The notes beneath the pieces were generated by a model. It was not told where the DNA came from, made no database searches, and saw only the letters and a program-made list of their open reading frames with translations. From Marilutibacter chinensis (GTDB lineage: Bacteria; Pseudomonadota; Gammaproteobacteria; Xanthomonadales; Xanthomonadaceae), in assembly GCF_021725675.1 (NCBI RefSeq), contig NZ_JAKJPO010000003.1:124001-188000 (forward strand): DNA of 64,000 bases, read 5' to 3'. This document shows, in pieces, positions 7,988 through 15,616 of the stretch. Position 1 is the first letter of the stretch; the number at the start of each line of letters is the position of its first letter. Position numbers and translations under genes: made by a program.

Positions 7988-8012
7988 GGGCCGCATCGGT
8001 CGGATGCGGCCC
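7988..8012. terminator. Hairpin, possible bidirectional terminator
   Basis: GGGCCGCAT (7988-7996) pairs perfectly with ATGCGGCCC (8004-8012) around 7 bases. It is the second stem in the convergent spacer 7865-8140, which otherwise shows no gene. Confidence 0.4.
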
Positions 8013-8140
8013 GCTCGCGCCCGTTTCAGAACCGGCAGGTCACCGTGGTCTCGAACCCGCACACGGGGCCGGCAAGCCGAGGCCGAGGCCGCTGCCTGAA
8101 GGCAAGGACCGGCGGCGCCGTGCCCGACGCCTGAGCCGGT

Positions 8141-8800
8141 TCAGCGGCCGCCGCGCTTCTTGTCCTTGCCCTTGCCCCGGTTGCCGTTTCCCTGATCGCC
8201 GCTGTTGCCCCGCCCTTGGCCCCGACCGCGGTCCTGCGCATTCGAGCGGCCGTTGCCGTTCGCCGGTGATGCGTCGTGCGGACGGCGATCGGCACCGCGC
8301 CCGCGACCGGGGAAGTCGCGCTCGAGGTCGGCATCGATCTCGATCGTGCGCCCCCAGCGGTCGTAGCTCGGCACGAAGCCACGCTTGAGACGGTGGAACT
8401 CGGGCGAACCGGGCTTGATGCCCAGGTCCTTGGCGACCTCGCCCCAGCCACGGCCGTGGTCGCGTTCCCAGATGTCGACGACGTAGCGGCATGGCCGGCC
8501 GATGACCGACGCCAGCGTGCAGGCGAAATAGACGTCGCCCGGCGCCCAGCGCCGCGAATCGAGCAGCTCCACGACCAGATCGCGCGGCGCGCCGTGATAG
8601 CGGACGAGCTCGTCGACGAACGGATCGCGGTAGCGGCTGCCGTAGCGGTTCATGTCGCCCAGCCAGGTATCGACCCAGACGTCGCCGGAACGCGGATTCC
8701 AGCCGAAGGTGAAGTCCTGTGCCGACGCCGGCGCGGCGATGCCGATGCCGGCGGCGAGAGCGACCGCCAAGGCGAGCTTGCGGGTAAAGGAAACCATCAT
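8141..8800 (-). CDS. Secreted protein with basic Gly/Arg/Asn-rich tail, unknown function
   Basis: A 219-residue exported protein. It has a signal peptide at 1-28 (MMVSFTRK, hydrophobic ALAVALAAGIGIAAP, cleavage ASA-QD) and a folded part at about 29-150 with a Trp/Tyr-rich start (FTFGWNPRSGDVWVDTWLGDMNRYG). The last 65 residues are a low-complexity tail of Arg, Gly, Asn, Asp and Lys ending KKRGGR. No domain was recognised. GAGG lies before the double ATG at 8800 or 8797. It is the first of three consecutive small secreted proteins on this strand. The basic tail could bind nucleic acid, polyphosphate or cell-surface anions; that is speculation. Confidence 0.7.
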   Translation of the reverse strand: MMVSFTRKLALAVALAAGIGIAAPASAQDFTFGWNPRSGDVWVDTWLGDMNRYGSRYRDPFVDELVRYHGAPRDLVVELLDSRRWAPGDVYFACTLASVIGRPCRYVVDIWERDHGRGWGEVAKDLGIKPGSPEFHRLKRGFVPSYDRWGRTIEIDADLERDFPGRGRGADRRPHDASPANGNGRSNAQDRGRGQGRGNSGDQGNGNRGKGKDKKRGGR

Positions 8801-8876
8801 GCGGACCTCGTCTGCTGTGCTGTTGCGGCGCTCGTTGCGGAGCCGGAAAGGTGTGGTGACCGGGTACGGGCGGGGC

Positions 8877-9320
8877 TCAGCGCGAGATCACGAACTTGCC
8901 GAACGCCACGCCGATGTCCCAGCCGCGGCCCGTTCCGGCCAGCGCCAGCGAGACCTCGCCCTTGGTCACGACCTGGGCCTTGCTCGACTTCACCGCGCCG
9001 GCGTGTGCCTCCGCGCTGACATAGGTGCCGAGCAGTTCACTGATGTCGTCGACCCCGGAGAACTCTCCGACGCCGTTCTCGATGCTCGACTTGCCGAAAC
9101 TCAGGCCGCCGCCCTTCGTCTGGATCCGCACCGCCATCTGCTGACCGTTGCTGCAACTGATCGTGCCGTTGCCGGATGCGGTCTTGTAAAACACCGACCA
9201 GCCGGAAAGATTGAAGCGCAGCTCGCAATCGACCTCGCCGGCATGGGCGGAGCCGGAGACGGCGGCAAACAGGGACGCGGCCATCAGCAGCGCGGCAAAC
9301 ATCATCGACGGGCGTTTCAT
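8877..9320 (-). CDS. Small exported protein of unknown function
   Basis: 147 residues with a signal peptide (MKRPSMMFAALLMAASLFAAVSG, cleavage after SAHA near 27). The mature part has two cysteines (VDCELRF and ISCSNGQQ), probably a disulphide. It is rich in Gly and Ser with alternating hydrophobics, as in a small beta barrel or sandwich, ending GRGWDIGVAFGKFVISR. No family could be named with confidence. The ATG at 9318-9320 has GGAGG close upstream. The gene is 76 bp downstream of the start of the preceding secreted-protein gene region and shares its strand. Confidence 0.7.
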   Translation of the reverse strand: MKRPSMMFAALLMAASLFAAVSGSAHAGEVDCELRFNLSGWSVFYKTASGNGTISCSNGQQMAVRIQTKGGGLSFGKSSIENGVGEFSGVDDISELLGTYVSAEAHAGAVKSSKAQVVTKGEVSLALAGTGRGWDIGVAFGKFVISR

Positions 9321-9386
9321 GCGCACCTCCGCAGGTCGTTTCGGCGCCAAGCGTACCATCGCAACGGGGCGGCCCGGCGGCACCGG

Positions 9387-9923
9387 TCAATCGTCGTCGC
9401 GACCGCGCCAGCGGCGGCGGTCATCGCGGCGATCGTGCCGGCGGTCATGGCGATCATCGCGGCGGTCGTAGCGGGCACGGTAGTCGCGATAATCGTCGCG
9501 GCGGTCGTAATAGCGGTCATGGCGACGATCGTGGCGACGATCGTGGCGGCGGTCATGGCGATCGCGATAGCGGTAGTCGTACCGGTACTTGCCCGGCCCA
9601 TGACGGTAGTAGCCGTGGGCCACGCCGTAGGGCGGTCCACTGCGGTGATGACGTCCGCCGTAGTAGCGGGTGTAGTACGAGCGCGGTACGTAGCGGTAGT
9701 AGCTGCGGTGACCGCGGTGGTCGCGGACGATCACGACGCGGTCGTAGCGGCCGTAGTTGCCATGCCGGTAGTACGGGTTGCCGCCGTGGTAGATCACGTC
9801 GGCGACGTCGACGAGGATCCGGACCAGATCGTCGTCGGCCCGTGCGGGTGCCGGGTAGAGACTGGCAACGCCGATGCCCAGGGCGATGGCGGCGGTTGCG
9901 ATCCAACGGTTCAGGGCAGCCAT
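9387..9923 (-). CDS. Secreted Tyr/His/Arg/Asp-repeat protein, unknown function
   Basis: 178 residues. A signal peptide (about 1-29, cleavage ARA-DD) is followed by a short folded part with VRILVDVADVIYHGGNPYYR. The remaining 130 residues are made of Tyr, Arg, His, Asp and Gly, including a run of DRRHDRRHD repeats (about 118-170). Such highly charged, His-rich repeat tails could bind metal or stay disordered. Similar envelope proteins exist in Xanthomonadaceae without known function. ATG at 9921-9923 has GAGGAA upstream. No domain is claimed. Confidence 0.65.
   Translation of the reverse strand: MAALNRWIATAAIALGIGVASLYPAPARADDDLVRILVDVADVIYHGGNPYYRHGNYGRYDRVVIVRDHRGHRSYYRYVPRSYYTRYYGGRHHRSGPPYGVAHGYYRHGPGKYRYDYRYRDRHDRRHDRRHDRRHDRYYDRRDDYRDYRARYDRRDDRHDRRHDRRDDRRRWRGRDDD
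9413..9570 (-). repeat. Degenerate short tandem repeats encoding (DRRHDRR)n
   Basis: The coding strand repeats short units of the type GACCGCCGCCATGATCG with slight changes, giving the DRRHD/DRRDD array at the C-terminus of the secreted protein. Copy number could vary by slippage in steps that keep the frame. Confidence 0.55.
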
Positions 9924-10012
9924 GGCGTGTTCCTCGCGTGGAATGGTGGACGTGCCCACCCTGCCCCCTGCGCGGTGAACCGGTTTTTAACCTGCCGCTG
10001 CCGCCGCCTTGA

Positions 10013-10049
10013 TCCGCGTTCCGAGAAGGTCGCTGTTCAGGAACGCGGA
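10013..10049 (-). terminator. Hairpin downstream of the HAD phosphatase gene
   Basis: TCCGCGTTCC (10013-10022) pairs with GGAACGCGGA (10040-10049). It is a perfect 10-bp stem with a 17-base loop, 18 bases past the HAD stop codon. No T run follows, so it is a probable rather than certain terminator. Confidence 0.5.
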
Positions 10050-10066
10050 GCGTCGGCAGCGAACGG

Positions 10067-10798
10067 TCATGCAGCGAGGCCGGCCGCCGATCCGGCGATC
10101 GCGCGCAATGTCGCCGGCCACTCGGAGGCCGCCGAGACCACCCGCAGGCGCGGCGCGGCCTGGTCGACGACCGCCTCGGTCTCGTGCGCCCAGGTCAGGT
10201 GATAGGGCACGTGCACGCCCCAGCCGCCCAGCGCCAGCACCGGTTCGATGTCGGACCGCAGCGAGTTGCCGACCATCACGAATTCGCCCGCGTCGCAATC
10301 GAATTCCTCGAACAGACGCCGGTAGGTCGGCATGTCCTTCTCGCTGACGATCTCGATCCGGCGGAACAAGCCGGCCAGCCCGCAGTCGCGGACCTTCTTT
10401 TCCTGGTGGAACAGATCGCCCTTGGTGATCAGCACGATCTCGAAATCGGCGGCCACCGCCTCGACCGCCTCGCGCACGCCCGGCAGCAACTCGACCGGGT
10501 GCTGCAGCAGCTCCTTGGCGATGCCGACGATCCGATGCAGGTCCCGCGCGCTGATGCGGGCGTCGGTGATCTCCACCGCGGCCTCGACCATGGACAGCGC
10601 CATGCCCTTCACGCCATAGCCGAACAGGGCAATGTTGGCCTTCTCGATCGCGTACAGGCGGTCGCCGACGTCGTCGAGATCGACATAGCCGGCGACGATG
10701 CGCTCGAATTCCTCCTGCGCGGCATGGAAGTAATCCTCGCTGCGCCACAGTGTGTCGTCGGCATCGAAGCCGACCATGCGGATTCCGGTCATGCGCAT
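10067..10798 (-). CDS. HAD-superfamily hydrolase
   Basis: A 243-residue soluble phosphatase-like protein. Motif I is GFDADDTLW (nucleophile and acid/base aspartates at about 11 and 13), motif II is VLITKGD, motif III lysine is in HQEKKVRDCGLAG, and motif IV is FVMVGNSLRSDIEP. The helical cap between motifs I and II makes it a subfamily I HAD enzyme. The substrate is unknown. The ATG at 10796-10798 (MRMTGIRMVGF) was chosen; the ATG two codons on is equally possible. It is a single gene, separated from neighbours by hairpins on both sides. Confidence 0.85.
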   Translation of the reverse strand: MRMTGIRMVGFDADDTLWRSEDYFHAAQEEFERIVAGYVDLDDVGDRLYAIEKANIALFGYGVKGMALSMVEAAVEITDARISARDLHRIVGIAKELLQHPVELLPGVREAVEAVAADFEIVLITKGDLFHQEKKVRDCGLAGLFRRIEIVSEKDMPTYRRLFEEFDCDAGEFVMVGNSLRSDIEPVLALGGWGVHVPYHLTWAHETEAVVDQAAPRLRVVSAASEWPATLRAIAGSAAGLAA

Positions 10799-10979
10799 AG
10801 TATGACCGCTCGCATGCCGGTGAACGGCATCCGTTGCGCATGACGCGTGTTCCGCCTCGATGCGCAAGGCATCACCGGCGCGACACGGCCGCGGTCGCGG
10901 ACCGGCAGCACGCATGTGGAAACGCGCGGCGCGCGGCTGGCGCCACGTGGGATCCATGCGTGCAGGAGACATGAAGGAA

Positions 10980-10997
10980 GGGCGGCCTCGGCCGCCC
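10980..10997 (-). terminator. Hairpin GGGCGGC-CTCG-GCCGCCC
   Basis: A perfect 7-bp G/C stem with a 4-base loop lies in the 294-bp spacer behind the EF-hand gene. It is the stronger of two stems there; no gene is seen in the spacer. Confidence 0.45.
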
Positions 10998-11055
10998 CTC
11001 CTGGGGACCGTCGCAACCGCAGGGGACCGGCCGGACGGCGGGGGGACGGAGCCGC

Positions 11056-11084
11056 GGTACCGGCGCGGAGCCGGCACCGGTACC
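11056..11084 (-). terminator. Hairpin GGTACCGG...CCGGTACC after the EF-hand gene
   Basis: Arms 11056-11063 and 11077-11084 are perfectly complementary, with further G/C pairing inside the loop. The stem starts 9 bases after the EF-hand stop codon on the minus strand. Confidence 0.45.
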
Positions 11085-11092
11085 ACGTGCGG

Positions 11093-11434
11093 TTACTGCT
11101 CGTCGCCGGTCGGCTCGGTCGCGCCCTGGGCCTCGGCCACGTAGTTCCTGTACTCCTCGGCGGTCAGGTTGCCGTCGGCATCGCTGTCGGCGAGGTCGAA
11201 CACCTGGCTCAGCGAGGGCACCGAAGCGGCCTCGTCGCGGCTGATCGAGCCGTCCTGGTCGAGGTCGATCTCGGCCCAGCTCTTGCCGGCCGGCTCGGCA
11301 CTGTTCATCGTCGCAGCCTCGGCCGGATTGGTCTGCTCGGGCGGGGTCGCGTCCTGGGCGAAGGCGAGCGGGGCCGCCATCACGGCGGTCAGGGCCAGAG
11401 CGATGCTCAGGGACTTGTGGTTGATCTTGCTCAT
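11093..11434 (-). CDS. Exported EF-hand protein
   Basis: 113 residues with a signal peptide (MSKINHKS, core LSIALALTAVMAAPL, cleavage AFA-QD near 27). Two EF-hand loops follow: DLDQDGSISRDEA (about 58-70) and DSDADGNLTAEEY (about 84-96), each with Asp at positions 1, 3 and 5 and Glu at 12, so calcium binding is likely. It is probably a periplasmic or secreted Ca2+ binder; small paired EF-hand proteins of this size are common in Xanthomonadaceae. ATG at 11432-11434 has GGAGG nearby (CCGAGGAGGATCGAA). It has its own promoter region upstream. Confidence 0.8.
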   Translation of the reverse strand: MSKINHKSLSIALALTAVMAAPLAFAQDATPPEQTNPAEAATMNSAEPAGKSWAEIDLDQDGSISRDEAASVPSLSQVFDLADSDADGNLTAEEYRNYVAEAQGATEPTGDEQ

Positions 11435-11782
11435 TTCGATCCTCCTCGGGGGATGTAGTCCAATCGATCGGCGCACGGTCTTGGTGTCAGGGGTATCGAC
11501 CGTACGGCGCATACCCTGCGCCGCCGGGGATGAACCAAGAACCCCGCGGAAAACCCGCGATGACGTGGAATTAACCCGCTTCGCTCCGAGTCGCGCTAGC
11601 GGCGCGCGCAGCCGTGACGCCTTCCGCAATCACACGTGACACATCGCCTGTTTCCGCGCCCGCAGCTGAATGACACAGGCTGAACGAAACACAACTTTCA
11701 CGAACGTCGATCCCGTCGGCTTCATTCCGTGACGTATAGCAGCCGCCGATTGGTTCAGATCGTCTGATTCAGAACGACGAGT
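11435..11782. other. Intergenic region with EF-hand gene promoter
   Basis: 348 bp without a gene. It must hold the EF-hand promoter (minus strand) and the end of the CPXCG transcript. A 6-bp inverted repeat GGGTAT...ATACCC (11491-11516) and a lower-G+C stretch at about 11690-11790 are the only structures I see. Confidence 0.4.
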
Positions 11783-11974
11783 TCAGATCGCATTCCCCGA
11801 ACGCACGAAAACGTGGGGAGGAGCATCCTCTTCCGCAGGCTGCACCCTTACCTCGATCGGCCGGCAGCAGACGGCGCAGTCTTCGATGTATTCCTGCGGT
11901 TCGGGCAGCACGTCGATCCGCAGGTCGACCGGCTCGCCGCAATACGGACAGGCAATGGTGACGTAATCCTGCAT
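11783..11974 (-). CDS. CPXCG motif-containing cysteine-rich protein
   Basis: A 63-residue protein beginning [21 protein letters not shown], with a second cysteine pair in [14 protein letters not shown]. The CPYCG plus CxxC layout is the defining mark of a small zinc-ribbon family common in gammaproteobacteria; its function is unknown. Length fits the family exactly. ATG at 11972-11974. Its upstream leader contains a 9-bp tandem repeat (separate entry), and it is divergent from the sugar dehydrogenase gene, so the 183-bp spacer serves both. Confidence 0.85.
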   Translation of the reverse strand: MQDYVTIACPYCGEPVDLRIDVLPEPQEYIEDCAVCCRPIEVRVQPAEEDAPPHVFVRSGNAI

Positions 11975-11985
11975 CGTGGATCGGA

Positions 11986-12037
11986 GGGAGCGACGGGAGC
12001 GACGGGAGCGACGGGAGCGACGGGAGCGACGGGAGCG
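11986..12037. repeat. 9-bp tandem repeat (GGGAGCGAC, 5 full copies plus 7 bp)
   Basis: Five identical units begin at 11986, 11995, 12004, 12013 and 12022, followed by GGGAGCG. The array lies in the divergent spacer between the CPXCG gene and the sugar dehydrogenase gene, 11 bp before the CPXCG start codon. Copy-number change would alter spacing in a promoter or leader. The plus-strand units look like repeated GGGAG ribosome-binding sites; on the CPXCG side they read as pyrimidine-rich. Confidence 0.9.
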
Positions 12038-12157
12038 GGAACAGTATCGTGTCGCGGCCGCGGGGACGGATTCCGCCGGTCGGATGAAGCCCGCGCCAAG
12101 GGATGCGAGAATCGGACGCATTGCCGACAACCCGTCCGCCCCGCACCGGAGCCCACG

Positions 12158-13351
12158 ATGACCCAGCGCCTGTTGACCACCGCCTGCCTTGCCGCCCTGC
12201 TGGCCGCCTGCAACAGCCCGGGCACCGATGCGACCGAGGCGGTGGCCGTGCAACCGGATCCGGTCGCGACCGGACCGTTCGTCACTCTCGAGGTCGCCCG
12301 CTTCGACGAGCCCTGGGCGATGACGTTCCTGCCCGACGGCCGCCTGCTGGTGACCGAGAAGCGCGGCAAGCTCAAGCTGCTGGAACTGCAGGGCGCCGAT
12401 GCCGGCAAGACCGGCGAGATAAGCGGCGTGCCCGAGGTCGCCTACGGTGGCCAGGGCGGTTTCGGCGACGTGATCCTGCACCCGGATTTCGCCAACAACC
12501 GGTTGGTCTATCTCAGCTACGCCGAAGCCGGCGAAGGCGATACCCGCGGCGCGGCGGTGGCGCGCGCGCGACTGAACCTCGACGCCAAGGGCGGCGGCCG
12601 GCTGTCCGACCTGAAGGTGATCTGGCGGCAGGTGCCGAAGGTGACCGGCCAGGGACACTACAGCCATCGCCTCGCCTTCGGGCCCGATGGCCATCTGTGG
12701 ATCAGCTCGGGCGAGCGGCAGAAGTTCGATCCCGCCCAGGACATGGCGTCGAACCTCGGCAAGATCATCCGCCTCAACGACGACGGCAGCGTCCCGGACG
12801 ACAATCCCTTCGTCGAAGAGGGCACGGCCGAGCGGAACGAGGTCGCGTCGCAGGTATGGTCGCTCGGCCACCGCAACGTGCTGGGGATCGCCTTCGACGC
12901 CGAGGGCCGGCTGTGGAACCACGAAATGGGCCCCAAGGGCGGCGACGAACTGAACCTGGTCCAGCGCGGCGGCAACTACGGCTATCCGATCGTTTCCAAC
13001 GGCGACCACTACGACGGCCGCCCGATCCCCGACCACGACACCCGCCCCGAGTTCGTCGCCCCGAAGATCAGCTGGACCCCGGTGATCTCGCCTTCGAGCT
13101 TCGTGATCTACAGCGGCGAGCTGTTCCCGGCCTGGAAGGGCAGCGGCTTCATCACCGGGCTGTCGTCGCAATCCCTGGTGCGGATCGAGTTCGACGGTGA
13201 CGACGCCCGCGAGGCCGAGCGTTTCGACATGGGCCACCGGATGCGCGAGGTCGAACAGGGGCCGGACGGCAGCCTGTGGCTGCTGGAAGACGGCGACGAC
13301 GCCCGCCTGCTGCAGCTGAGTCCGCCACCGCCGCCGGCCGCGCAGGGCTGA
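12158..13351 (+). CDS. PQQ-dependent sugar dehydrogenase (aldose dehydrogenase) lipoprotein
   Basis: A 397-residue six-bladed beta-propeller of the soluble PQQ glucose/sorbosone dehydrogenase family (YliI/Asd-like). It oxidises aldoses in the periplasm and passes electrons to the respiratory chain. The N-terminus is a lipoprotein signal with lipobox LLAAC (Cys at about 17), so it should be membrane-anchored. Family marks are [53 protein letters not shown] (catalytic His in the SHR part), [27 protein letters not shown] and [15 protein letters not shown]. No PQQ synthesis genes are in the window. It is convergent with the MocR gene downstream. Confidence 0.92.
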   Translation: MTQRLLTTACLAALLAACNSPGTDATEAVAVQPDPVATGPFVTLEVARFDEPWAMTFLPDGRLLVTEKRGKLKLLELQGADAGKTGEISGVPEVAYGGQGGFGDVILHPDFANNRLVYLSYAEAGEGDTRGAAVARARLNLDAKGGGRLSDLKVIWRQVPKVTGQGHYSHRLAFGPDGHLWISSGERQKFDPAQDMASNLGKIIRLNDDGSVPDDNPFVEEGTAERNEVASQVWSLGHRNVLGIAFDAEGRLWNHEMGPKGGDELNLVQRGGNYGYPIVSNGDHYDGRPIPDHDTRPEFVAPKISWTPVISPSSFVIYSGELFPAWKGSGFITGLSSQSLVRIEFDGDDAREAERFDMGHRMREVEQGPDGSLWLLEDGDDARLLQLSPPPPPAAQG

Positions 13352-13433
13352 GGCGATGCCGCCGCCGGACCGGCCACGCGGAACCGGCGCATGCAGCGCA
13401 GGGAGCGGCGAGGACACCAGGCGGTGAAGAAGC

Positions 13434-14846
13434 CTATCCGCGCGCGATCAGCGTGGCCAGCGTGCGCAGCGCCGCGTCGGCATGCGCATCGAGCGGGTGG
13501 CCGATGTTCAGGCGCACGCAGTGCCGGAACTCGCGCCGGGCCGAGAATATCGGCCCCGGCGCCAGGCTGATCCCGTGCTCCAGCGCCTGCCGGTGCAGGC
13601 GTAGCGCATCGTTGCCCGCCGGCAGCTCCAGCCACAGGAAATAGCCGCCCTGCGGTCGGGTGACCCTGACTCCGTCGGGGAAACGTTGCGCGATCGCTTC
13701 CAGGTACTGCGCCTGTTGCGCGGCCAGGCTCGCGCGCAGCTGCCGCAGATGGCGTTCGTAGCCGCCGCGTTCCAGGTAGCGCGTGATCGCCAGTTGCGCC
13801 GGCACGTTGGTGTTGAGGGTGCCGGTGAGCTTGAGCCGGGCGACCGCCTGGTGATGGCGGCCGGCCGCGATCCAGCCGATCCGGTACCCCGGCGCGAGGC
13901 ACTTGGAGAACGAGGAACAGTGCAGCACCCGCCCCTCGCGATCGAAGGCCTTGGCCGGCGGCGGACGCTCGCGACCGTAGTGCAGCTCGGCGTAGACGTC
14001 GTCCTCGATCAGCGCGATGTCGTGCACCGCCAGCAGCTCGACCAGGGCGCGCTTGGCCGGCTCCGGCATGGTCGCGCCGAGCGGGTTCTGGAAGGTCGGC
14101 ATCAGCCAGCATGCCCGTGGCGCATGGCGCTCGATCGCCGCCTCGAGCGCATCCAGGTCCACGCCGTCGCGCGGGTGGGTCGGCACCTCGACCGCGCGCA
14201 GGCCGTTGCGCTCGAGCGTCTGCAGTGCCGCGTAGAAGCACGGCGATTCGACCAGCACCGTGTCGCCGGGCCGGGTCACCGCGGCGATACCCAGGTTCAG
14301 CGCCTCCAGCGCGCCGTTGGTGATCACGATCTCATCGGCGGCGACCTCGATGCCATCGACCAGGTAGCGCTGGCTGATCTGCCGACGCAGCTCGGCATGG
14401 CCGGGCGTCAGGTCGTCGACGGTGCGCCAGGGGTCGAGCTCGATCGCGCTGGCCGCAAGCGCCCGTCCGAGCCGGGGCAGCGGAAACAGGAGCGGGCTGG
14501 GAAAGGCGGACCCGAACGGGACGAGATCGCGATACATCGCCGACTGCTGCACCTCGAACACCAGCGCGCTGACGTCGAGCGTGCGCGGATCGCCGTCCGG
14601 GCGCGATGGCGTTTCGGGCTCCGGCAACCGCGGCGGCGGCTGGCGCGCGACGTAGTAACCGGATCGCGGGCGCGACTCCACCAACCCCTGCTCCTCCAGC
14701 AGGTAATAGGCCTGGAAAACCGTCGCCGGGCTCAATCTGCGGGCCGCGCAGGCCTGTCGCACCGACGGCAGCCGCTCGCCGGGACGGAACACGCCGGCCC
14801 GGATCGAGCGCGCCAGTTCGTCCGCGAGCGCGCGGTAGCGGGTCAT
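13434..14846 (-). CDS. MocR-type (GntR/aminotransferase fusion) transcription regulator
   Basis: 470 residues: an N-terminal GntR winged helix (1-70, PGERLPSVRQACAARRLSPATVFQAYYLLEEQGLV), then a fold-type I aminotransferase domain (about 110-468). That domain has the PLP pocket (ITNGALEALNLG, FQNPLGATM, IEDDVYAELHYG) and the PLP lysine in SSFSKCLAPGYRIGW. MocR proteins sense an amino compound or PLP through this domain and control nearby genes. The divergent neighbour is a small membrane protein gene (14979), a plausible target. The 132-bp spacer is unusually AT-rich and has the direct repeat TCTGAT at about 14920 and 14935, a possible binding site. Confidence 0.9.
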   Translation of the reverse strand: MTRYRALADELARSIRAGVFRPGERLPSVRQACAARRLSPATVFQAYYLLEEQGLVESRPRSGYYVARQPPPRLPEPETPSRPDGDPRTLDVSALVFEVQQSAMYRDLVPFGSAFPSPLLFPLPRLGRALAASAIELDPWRTVDDLTPGHAELRRQISQRYLVDGIEVAADEIVITNGALEALNLGIAAVTRPGDTVLVESPCFYAALQTLERNGLRAVEVPTHPRDGVDLDALEAAIERHAPRACWLMPTFQNPLGATMPEPAKRALVELLAVHDIALIEDDVYAELHYGRERPPPAKAFDREGRVLHCSSFSKCLAPGYRIGWIAAGRHHQAVARLKLTGTLNTNVPAQLAITRYLERGGYERHLRQLRASLAAQQAQYLEAIAQRFPDGVRVTRPQGGYFLWLELPAGNDALRLHRQALEHGISLAPGPIFSARREFRHCVRLNIGHPLDAHADAALRTLATLIARG

Positions 14847-14978
14847 TCGACGGTGGCCATGGGTGTCATGCGATCGGGGACGATCAACTGATATGGTTTT
14901 TCCATCGATTTCTGATTCTAAACAATCTGATCCGGTCTCCCTAGACTGGCGACGCCTTCCCCAAAACCGGTCTTCGCC

Positions 14979-15314
14979 ATGTCCCCGGGCATCCAGCCCA
15001 ATCTCGCCCTGATCCTGTTCACACCGTGGTTCGCGATCCTGTCGGTGCTGTTCTGGCGCTATCCACGGGAGCCGCGCGGTGCGGCCCGCGCCGTCTTCGA
15101 CGGGCTCGCGCTGTCGATCGCCGCCGCCGCCGCGTTCGTGGGCATGCACTGGGGCATCCGCAACGCCGATGCCGCCTACGGCGCGATGTGGCCGCAGATC
15201 CTGGCCACGTCGGTCGCCTACGGGCTGTATCTGGCGGTGATGGCAGGCGCCCTGCTGGTGCGTCCAAGCTGGCTGCGCCGGCTGTCGCCCCGCCTTCCCG
15301 GGGGCCGCCCGTGA
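14979..15314 (+). CDS. Small inner-membrane protein, three predicted helices
   Basis: 111 residues with three hydrophobic segments (about 8-24, 43-60 and 73-95) and a basic C-terminus (RPSWLRRLSPRLPGGRP), which puts the tail in the cytoplasm. No family is recognised. It is divergent from the MocR gene and its stop overlaps the start of the next gene (GTGA), so the two are co-translated. It precedes the cbb3 oxidase operon, so a role in that complex or in a MocR-controlled function are the two obvious possibilities. Confidence 0.7.
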   Translation: MSPGIQPNLALILFTPWFAILSVLFWRYPREPRGAARAVFDGLALSIAAAAAFVGMHWGIRNADAAYGAMWPQILATSVAYGLYLAVMAGALLVRPSWLRRLSPRLPGGRP

Positions 15315-15517
15315 AGACCCTGCTGGTCGTCGGCTTCCTGGCGCTGATCGTCTACAACCTCGGCGCGGCGCTGTACTACATGCTCACCGACCGCGGCGAG
15401 AGCAAGCGCGCGGTCAATGCGCTCACCCGGCGGATCGGCCTCTCGATCCTGCTGATCGTGCTGGTCGGCGCCGGCATCGCCAGCGGCCTGATCCGGCCGC
15501 ACGGCGTCGGCGGCTGA
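15311..15517 (+). CDS. DUF2909-type twin-transmembrane protein
   Basis: 68 residues with GTG start at 15311 overlapping the previous stop. Two helices (about 3-22 and 43-61) are joined by a charged loop with TDRGESKRAVNALTRRIGLS, the layout of the twin-transmembrane (DUF2909) family. That family is often found beside haem-copper oxidase assembly genes, which agrees with its position 99 bp before ccoN. Function unknown. Confidence 0.75.
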   Translation: MKTLLVVGFLALIVYNLGAALYYMLTDRGESKRAVNALTRRIGLSILLIVLVGAGIASGLIRPHGVGG

Positions 15518-15545
15518 AACACCGGCGACCCGCGTCGCCGCCGAC

Positions 15546-15559
15546 TTGATCCAGATCAA
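15546..15559 (+). promoter_or_regulatory. FNR/ANR box upstream of ccoN
   Basis: TTGATCCAGATCAA is a perfect match to the FNR consensus TTGAT-N4-ATCAA. Its centre is 64 bp before the ccoN ATG. If it works as a class II site (centre at -41.5), the start point falls near 15594 and the -10 hexamer near 15581-15587 (AACAATA), which is acceptable. It implies oxygen-limited induction of ccoNOQP by the FNR-type protein encoded at 24841-25599. Confidence 0.85.
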
Positions 15560-15616
15560 GTCCGGTTTTCCGGCGCTGCGAACAATACGCATGCATTCTT
15601 CTCCGAGCGTCAATCC

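Noticed and set aside
6115..8388. 757-codon open frame on the plus strand
   Set aside because: It runs antisense through dusA and out of frame over the thioesterase gene, both of which are well supported.
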